Of a stretch of DNA of 64,000 nt, positions 56,881 through 64,000 are shown piece after piece. Positions within the stretch are counted from its first letter, which is position 1. Each line of letters opens with the position of its first letter. This DNA is from Chelonoidis abingdonii (taxonomy: Eukaryota > Chordata > Testudines > Testudinidae). The notes under the pieces were generated by a model. That model was not told the DNA's origin. It did not search any database and saw nothing but the letters and a program-made list of their open reading frames with translations. The translations under genes were made by a program, and so were the position numbers. The DNA is taken from positions 35,533,641-35,597,640 of the forward strand of contig NC_133774.1 in NCBI RefSeq assembly GCF_003597395.2, in the 5' to 3' direction.

Positions 56881-59184
56881 TTTACAGAATTTACTACTCA
56901 TGTCCGTGGAGAACAGCACCATCTGCATGTCTAAGAACTTCAGTGGCCACAGTCTTGCGTATGTACAATAAGGAGTCTCCTCTGCAAAAGATTTTTTATT
57001 TTTTTAAATGCAGAACATAAAGATCATCTCCTGAGCACACTGTGATTATCATATATGTTCCAAATGGTTTGGGCCAAACAGTTACACAACAAAACTCTGT
57101 CACTGCTTGGCTGTCACTGTTCTGAAAGACGAACAACAGACATCAAACAAAATGTCAATATTCTGTTCTTCATGAGCTTTTACTTCTGATGCTACTAATC
57201 ATTAGCAGCAGAAATGGAAATTCACAAGAAAAGCAAATCCTTAGAGGGGTCATGTGTCTCATTGGCCAGCAGGTCACAACCATTAAAAAAAATAACACTA
57301 GGCTAAAAGCGAAAACATCACCTGTGTAAAACCAGCCTTCCTTCACCTTCAGGGTGCGAGTCTTTCCTCTTGGGATGCTACAGCTTTAATTCTCAATAAC
57401 CTTTCGGATTGTATTGTTCCACTCTTTTCTAGGTGTCTCATCTTTTGGCTTTCAGTGCTGCTTGCTTCAGCCCAGTTTATGAAAAGGCTTTGACACTTAC
57501 AGTAACAAACAGTCTACACATTCTAACACTGGATTAAACAAGAGAGCCAGGACAGGCTTGACTGGTACCTTTGCCCATTTATATAGCAACATATGTTAGG
57601 AGAGTGATACCCACTAGATAGAGTGAAAACACCCAATTCATGTTGACAGCATGATCTGACAGCTATGGGCTTGCTGAATATTTATTACCCAAGCTGCCAG
57701 CAGGCAACAGATGTACAGTACATTTGTGATACTGGCAGCTCACTGCAACAAAACAAAACATAAAAGGTGCAATGCAAAGAAGGATAGATCTCATGATTCA
57801 GGTGGCACAGATTTGTTCTAGCTAGAATTCTACCTATAGGCTGCTGCATGCCTAGCTACTCATGTCCCTGAATGTGTGCAGAACCCCACATCAAAGCTAT
57901 TTTATTATTCTTTTCTGTTAATCAGTTTGTGACTGACAGACCTTATAATGTCAACCTTGTCTCCTATCACAGAGGCTGGAAGAGTGCCTGAAGAGTTAAT
58001 CAGCCATTTGTACCTGCAGCTCATTATCTTCTATCTCAAAGTATATGCTAATGAGGATATCTGAATCTCAGGGGAAATGGGATGAATTTGTAAATTGCAC
58101 TCATGCCAGAAAAATGAATACTGCTTTCCAAGATGACAAAGAAAGCAGTAGATGAAATGAATCATCACATTGCATATTACTCTTGGGTAATAAACTATAT
58201 TTGCTCCCTTGAATTCTTTTCCCCCCCAGAAAATAGTCATATGGTAACTATAACATCCCTGTAACCCTTTCAAAGCATAAGTGAGTTGAATTAAAAGAAT
58301 ATAATAATATTTATTATCTTTCAGTTGACGTTAAAAAAACCTCAGTTTCTGACAGTATTTCTTTCAAATAATATATCGATTTAAAAAATCCTTTAAAATA
58401 TTTTTGTATGGATTTTTTTCCTCCTATTGTTGATCGTATGGGTCTTTTCATCAAGGAAAAGCAGAATTTTACCTGTCTGAAACATGCATATAATATAGTC
58501 CAAACTATAGAATAATATCAGAACAAGTTGAGCCAACTTGAAATGTCAGTGCTGTGTAAAACAATACAGGCTCTGAGCAATGCGTTTGGTATGAAAGAAC
58601 AATTTAAGCTAGCTACACGCACAGGTGGGTTCTGAATTTGTTGTCATGTCTCTGGAAAAAGATCGAGGCAACTTTGTAGATAGCTCACTGAAGACTCAAT
58701 ATGTTATGGTTGTCAAAGAAGGGAACAACATGATAGGCTCTATTAAGAAGAGGATGAATAGTAATATGGAAAATGTAGCAATCAGTGGTACACTCTTCTT
58801 CAGTACTAAATGTCATCTTGTCTCGAAAAAGACAAAACAAGACTAGAAAAGATCAATACAAATTATCAGAGGCATGTGGAGATTTGAAATGAGAAGGACC
58901 CTATCTTACTCCTATTGAAGTTAAAGGCAAAACATCCATACTTCAAAGGGTCCAATCTTGTTAGACGACCTAGATTATTAAAGCCACAGTTATCTGACAT
59001 CAGAAAGGACCATAAGAGTCTCTAGGAATAGTACAATGCTGCAGACTCTATATCTGTCCCTGTCAAGGTCTTATTCCCACTTTGAACTTTAGCGTCCAGA
59101 AAGTGGGGACCTGCATGTACCCGTCTAAACTTAATTCCTAGCTTAGATCTGATAATGGGTGAAGATTCTAAGCAGAGGCTGTCT
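56881..59184. other. AT-rich intergenic stretch
   Basis: Low-GC DNA, apparently poor in repeats. The frames at 58031-58273 (minus) and 58625-58846 (plus) lack any recognisable domain. Conserved regulatory DNA could be present but cannot be judged without other genomes. Confidence 0.5.
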
Positions 59185-59440
59185 ACAGGTATATCTATCC
59201 TAGGGAGGCTTACTAGCATAGCTATGTCAGCATAACCCTGTAGTGTAGACACCTTACACCTACAGAAGTGTTTTTCTGTCAGTGCAGGAACACCATCTCC
59301 CTGACCAAAATTAGCTATGTCAATAGAAGCCCTCTTATATCAACATAGCTGCAGCTGAACTGGGGATTATGTCAGCATAACTACATCAGTCAGGAATGGT
59401 TTTTTGCTAATATAACTTTTCAGTGTAGACCAGGCTTAAG
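59185..59440. mobile_element. MITE of the tctacact type
   Basis: Right end 'cttttcagtgtagaccaggcttaag' and left part 'ggtatatctatcctaggg' form worn inverted ends; the inner 'tagtgtagacacc' near 59241 repeats the terminal motif, so two elements may overlap here. Confidence 0.45.
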
Positions 59441-59444
59441 TTAC

Positions 59445-59970
59445 CCAGGGGGGCTTCTCCAGTTCCCGGAGCAGCCCAGGTGTCACAACAAAGATGTAGG
59501 CAGTCTGATCTAGTTATCAGAGCAGGAGTCCGGTCAGGTCAGATTTCAGGAGGTCAGAGTCCAAGACAGGCCAGAGGATAAACTAAGTATCAAGTGTCAG
59601 GAGGCAGGCAGGGTCAGGTTACCAGGAACTCAGAAGCAGCAGACTAACGTGAGAGCAGAACCACGGATCAATAACCAGAGTCAGGTCAAGGTTGGGATAC
59701 CAGGAAGTCAAGGCAGCGGTCAGCAGGTACACAGTCCAGAGCAAGGTGGATCCTTGTTGTATGGATGACTTCCTATTCCTGTGCTGGGCTTAAATAGGGG
59801 TTGTGGACCAGTCAGGAACCCGTGTTCTGCCAATCAGCTCCCAGGATGGGGTCCTCTGTCTGCTATTCTGCTAAAAGTAGAGCAGGTCCCTGGGTGGCAG
59901 GTTGAAATCTGCTCACTACAAAGAGCCCTGTGGATCAGGGTTTAAGACCCACAGTTCCTGATACCAGGAT
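59445..59970 (-). mobile_element. LTR-like repeat, edges unclear
   Basis: Contains words typical of a turtle LTR-like repeat ('gaggtcagagtccaag', 'aggcagggtcaggttaccagg', 'ggtcaaggttgggatacc') and a minus-strand TATA-like 'ccctatttaagc' (near 59788-59800). No TG...CA ends or target duplication were identified. Confidence 0.4.
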
Positions 59971-60047
59971 CAAGAGGATCCCAGCTTCAGGATTTGGTCC
60001 ATTTCTGGTCTGAATTTTCCAGCAGCAATATAATGAAACATACACAA

Positions 60048-61035
60048 GCTGGAAAAGGAGGTAAACAGGGAGGTGGGAAAGTTTGCTGACAGTACAAATT
60101 TACTGAAGATAGTTAAATCCAAAGCTGACTGAAAAGTGTTACAAAAGGATCTCACTAAATTGGGTGACTGGATAGGAAAATGGCAAATAATATTCAATGT
60201 TGATAAGTGCAAAGTAATGTAGATTGGAAAACATAATGATAACTATACGTACAAAATGATGGAATCTAAATTAGCTGTTACCACTCGAGAAAGAGATCTT
60301 GGAGTCATTGTGGATAAGTTCTCTGAAAACAACTTCTCCCTGTGCAGGGGCAGTCAAAACAGCTAACAGAATGTTAAGGACCATTAAGAAGGTCACTATA
60401 TAAATCCACAATATGCTCACCCTTGAGTATTACATGCAGTTGTGGTCACCCCATCTCAAAAAAGGTATATTAGAAGTGGAAAAGGTACAGAAAAGGGCAA
60501 CCAAAATGAGGAGGAGTATGGAACAACTTCCATATAATGAGACTTTAAAAAGTTTGGAACTGTTCAGCTTAGAAAAAAGACAAGTAAGGGCAGATATGAT
60601 AAAGGTCTATAAAATCATGACTGGTGTGGAGAAAGTGAATAAGGAAGTGTTATTTACCCTTCACATGATACAAGAAACAGAGCTCACCCAATGAAATTAA
60701 TAGACAGCAGGTTTAAAATAACCATAAAGTATTTCTTCACATAACATGCAGTCAACCTGTGGAACTTGTTGCCAGAGGATGTTGTCAAGGCCAAAAGTAT
60801 AACTGGTTTCAAAAAAGAATTAGGTAAATTCATGTAGAATAGGTCCATGGCTAGTAACCAAGGTGGTCAGGAAGGCAACCTCATGCTCTGTCTCTGACTG
60901 CCAGAATCCGGGACTGGACAACAGGGGATGGATCTTTCAATAAATTGCCCTATTCTGGTCATTCCCTTTGAAGCATCTGGCCCTATTGGAAGATAGGCTA
61001 TTGGTCTGACCCACTATGGCCTTTCCTATGATCTT
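60048..61035 (+). mobile_element. CR1-type LINE, RT thumb to 3' end (broken)
   Basis: The longest LINE piece of the window. It starts just before the catalytic motif, here mutated to Phe-Ala-Asp-Ser, runs through thumb and C-terminal ORF2 pieces ('WSPHLKKGILEVEKVQKRATKM' at about 60438-60505 in one frame) and ends in 'cactatggcctttcctatgatctta', a CR1-type 3' terminus. A residual 93-codon frame (60413-60694) is a remnant of ORF2 and not a host gene. Stops and frameshifts show it is dead; it is 5'-truncated. Confidence 0.85.
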
Positions 61036-63264
61036 AGAAATACCACTCACTGAAAAATCATATCTGATATCAGATGCTATATTATAATTGTTATGGAATT
61101 ATGGTCCCTTTAAAATGATCACAATGACATCGTTTTTCTGTTTTGGCACTTTAACCAGGACAGTGGAAGTTTAATTTGCATTTTGAAAAATCCTCAGGTA
61201 AGGAAGACAAAAGCCTTGTCTTCGTTGTCAAAAAAGGTGTATTTATTATTATTATTATTATTATTTTGGGCTAACTAATGTGTGTGAGCCATCCTCAGAT
61301 AAAAACAGAGTGAAGACAAGGCATTTTAGTTTTACCATGTGGTACACTAGGTGAGGTCAACCTCACGTAGGTGCAATTTTGTCTGCAGACACTCTTATAC
61401 GGAGTATACAGAAAGTTATCACAATAAATTACAATACAGCCTTCCTTTATATCATGTCTTTGATACAATTCTGACTCTCCCAATACAGAATGAAATAACG
61501 AAGAGGCATATGTGAGGGAAAAAACAAGGTTTCAGCTAATATTTGAACGGGAATGGATACTCTGTGAGGATACAGAGCAGTTGTGGCGGATGACTGAAAA
61601 GTAGATGACTTAGCTGAAATGCGGTGAGATGGTATGGGACAATCAAGAGAAGCGCAGTGTTAGATGAGTAGATGAAACAAGGAGGCAATAAAAGAGGAAA
61701 GATCCATGAGAGAGAGATCTCTGCCATTTAGAGATTAAGACTCAGCACTTTTGTTTTTGCCTCTTTTATAACTATTTACTTTTCTTTGTGTGGATTGTGC
61801 AAATTGACTCACAGCCTCTGTTCTTCCATGGTTAAGAAATATAGAAACCATAAGTATTTGTTTTCCTTAATTGTTGCCATTTACTTCTCAATACTCCATT
61901 GTTTTCTGAAATGCAAATATCTATAGGGGCCCAAACTATGTTGCTAGTTATTAAACTGCTTGTGCTTTTGGCAGCTACGGTATAACCCTGGCTCTGCAAA
62001 CACACTACAGGATCCATAATCAGAGGATTATGTCTTGACGCAAAACATTTGGCAACAAACATACATAATGTATGGAAAGCTCCTCAGGGTGGGATTTGCT
62101 ATGCTAATTAGACGCAGATCTAATATGATCTTAACTTGCCATAGAACACAGCTTTGCCTTTTAGTTCTGCCGGGCCAATTTCAGATGTCACCAGCTTCCA
62201 TCAGCAAAATGTCATTGAAAGTCTGCCCAAGTTTCTCTCCTTCCTGGTCCCATTTTCTCCTCTTACTCCTGACTTTGTGCTGTTCCCTACACTTGGAATT
62301 CACTGTTGATTAACCGTATTCCAAGTACTGTCCTTCTTCTCCTTCATATCTCTATGGAAAACTTGCCTGTTCCACGAATTCCACCACTGATAATATCCAC
62401 AAACCACTTTCTGGTTTTTAGACTCTAATAAAGCACCAAGGGCCAAATTTTCTAAAACTTCAGGTCCACAATTATTGGCTCTAAATTACTGCACAATAAC
62501 ATACATGTTTTCTGTTCATTTTACACAGCTGTACATGCATGGTGAGTACTTGTGCATACAAATTGCCACTTCTGGATATTTACCTGTGCAATTTACCAGA
62601 TTGTGCACTGATTGGTGTTAACTGCCCCTGAAAATTAGGCACCCCACTACTGCATGTTAATTTTGCACAACTAAAGCTTTTGAATACCTGTCCCAAATGT
62701 GCATGCAGCTTAAACTCTGTGCTGATTTGGTGTCTCTTTGATTATGAGTTTTAGTCACAGCGTTCTTTTCGTATATATGGAATACAGAATACATCATTTT
62801 GAGAAAGCACCATATATCTTTACTTAGATAATATTTTGGCTATGCATATGAAATTAGGAAAGTTTGCATAGCCCATTATTCATTGCAACTTTAAAAATAG
62901 ATAGTTATGCTATTTTCTCCATTAATGCAAAGGAGATTTGAACATTTGAAGTCAATCCATCACGGTCCATAAATAACTAAGAATAAATACATAAATAAAT
63001 AGTAAATAAATAAATAAATGGTTAAGCAATATAATGTTGTAAAATGTCTGATAAGTGCACCAGGATTAAGAAAAACAATATTAAATGCCGTGTTATGTAT
63101 GTCATGTATTTAAATGAGCAGATTAATCTAGAGGCATTTTTCTTCACCGTTCCTTTTATAACAAATCTCTTGGATTGGGTCCAACTTGGACACACATTTA
63201 TTTCATCTCTTATCGAAACAATCATTCAAATCCCACTGTCTTTCTGGTTGGTCCATGTTGTGGT
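61036..63264. other. Intergenic stretch with simple repeats
   Basis: An ATT run lies at 61240-61266. No gene seen; short frames such as 62035-62313 lack family resemblance. Confidence 0.5.
62983..63019. repeat. AAAT microsatellite
   Basis: Tandem aaat/aata units with one interruption ('acat', 'agt'). Confidence 0.85.
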
Positions 63265-64000
63265 CCCTCTCTTTTGAGTGAGGAGAGAGGCCACTCCACC
63301 TCACTATGGTAGGCAATAGTAGTCAAACCTGGGCCACCTGCCAGGGCAGAGCAACAAGTAGTCTATGACCCGCAGCCTTCTGGAGGGGGCAAACAGCAAT
63401 TAACAATCTACAGGATGCTCTAGCCCTCTGTTCGGAGCAGAACACAAACAGTCTTTAGCCCAGAGCCTCTTGGTGTGGGCCAGACAACAATAAACAGTCA
63501 ATGATGAGGCTCTCTGGCCTCAGGTGCCTAGGATGCCAACCTCAGGGGTGGAGCTGGCAGCAGAGGGAGGGAGATCTGGGCCCACCCTACTCCACTGGGT
63601 TCTGCCCCAAGGCCCTCAAAATGCAGGTGGTTCCACCACTAGGTTGGGGGGAAGACCAATGAACCATGCTGCCTCGCTTTCTGGCAGCACAACCAGATCA
63701 ATCTTTTGGTTCCCCAAGGCTACTTCCTACCCTACTCAGGCAGCATTGCTCCACTGACACTGGGCTCAGCGGGGCTGATTCATAGTGGGACAGTGTCCTC
63801 CTCAGCCTCTGGTCTCCTTGGTCAGCAGAGCACTGCTCCACTCGGGAGCTGGGCTGGGATCCTGCACAGAGCTCAGCTCCCTGGAAGATTTGTCTGGTGC
63901 CTCCAATGGTTCAGCACCAGTTGAGTTCCAAGGCTCTCCTTTTGTATTTCCTGTCCTGCCCTGGTTCTTCCAGCAGTAGTGGTCCCTTGCACATGAGTGC
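63265..64000 (-). mobile_element. LTR-like repeat running off the window
   Basis: C/T/G-rich block that I recognise as a common turtle LTR-like repeat in antisense: 'gatgctctagccctctgttcgg', 'atctgggcccaccctactccactgggttctgcccc'. The far end lies beyond 64000, so neither ends nor target duplication can be checked. The plus frames in it (77, 72 and 64 codons) are by-products. Confidence 0.5.

Noticed and set aside
60413..60694. 93-codon plus-strand protein gene
   Set aside because: It is a remnant of CR1 ORF2, matching the usual C-terminal reverse-transcriptase region, with stops on both sides.
1..64000. CRISPR arrays, operons, ribosome binding sites, prophage
   Set aside because: The spliced sorting nexin and the SINE/LINE content show vertebrate nuclear DNA; no regularly spaced repeats were seen.

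Overview
The window is vertebrate nuclear DNA and almost certainly comes from a turtle or a close reptile relative. It holds one recognisable protein-coding gene, a sorting nexin (SNX18), with vertebrate GT/AG splicing and a CpG-island first exon. The rest is AT-rich DNA packed with interspersed repeats of a set I associate with turtles: CR1 LINEs, tRNA-derived SINEs with CR1-like tails, Penelope-like fragments ending in '...taacacggctacc...ctgata', hAT and other TIR elements, and ERV-type solo LTRs. The species call rests on recognising these families from memory; no search was run.

Layout. Bases 1-21240 are intergenic: a TIR element (2194-2551), Penelope-like copies (5340-5520, 6234-6358, 15412-15514, 16322-16449), CR1 fragments (6670-7320, 16780-17440), a solo LTR with clean target duplication (9274-9742), a pile of LTR-class fragments (10615-13320), and a DNA transposon with 25-bp perfect terminal inverted repeats (14239-15203) that carries an 86-bp hAT element. 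A CpG island (about 21280-23420) covers the SNX18 leader and exon 1 (CDS 21941-23504). A 16.3-kb intron (23505-39805) contains many repeats, including two hAT copies inserted side by side, a CpG-rich 1-kb TIR element, an antisense solo LTR and two dated Penelope-like insertions. Exon 2 (39806-40059) ends the protein at 605 residues, and a likely poly(A) signal lies at 41881. From about 42 kb to the end no gene was found: hAT elements (42969-43692, 46992-47551, 51167-51855), a SINE, CR1 3' ends, LTR-like blocks and simple repeats.

SNX18 joins an N-terminal SH3 domain, an acidic/proline-rich linker, a PX lipid-binding domain and a C-terminal BAR domain; the family remodels endosomal and plasma membranes with dynamin and N-WASP. 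All other open reading frames are explained by repeats, GC-rich shadow frames or chance.

The most unusual signal is RNA-level: the Penelope-like fragments carry a type I hammerhead ribozyme core (CTGANGA, stem II, GAAA, short stem III). One copy looks complete (16323-16364). Two independent ~180-bp insertions, with 13-bp and 11-bp target duplications, each consist of an antisense and a sense copy meeting at that ribozyme.
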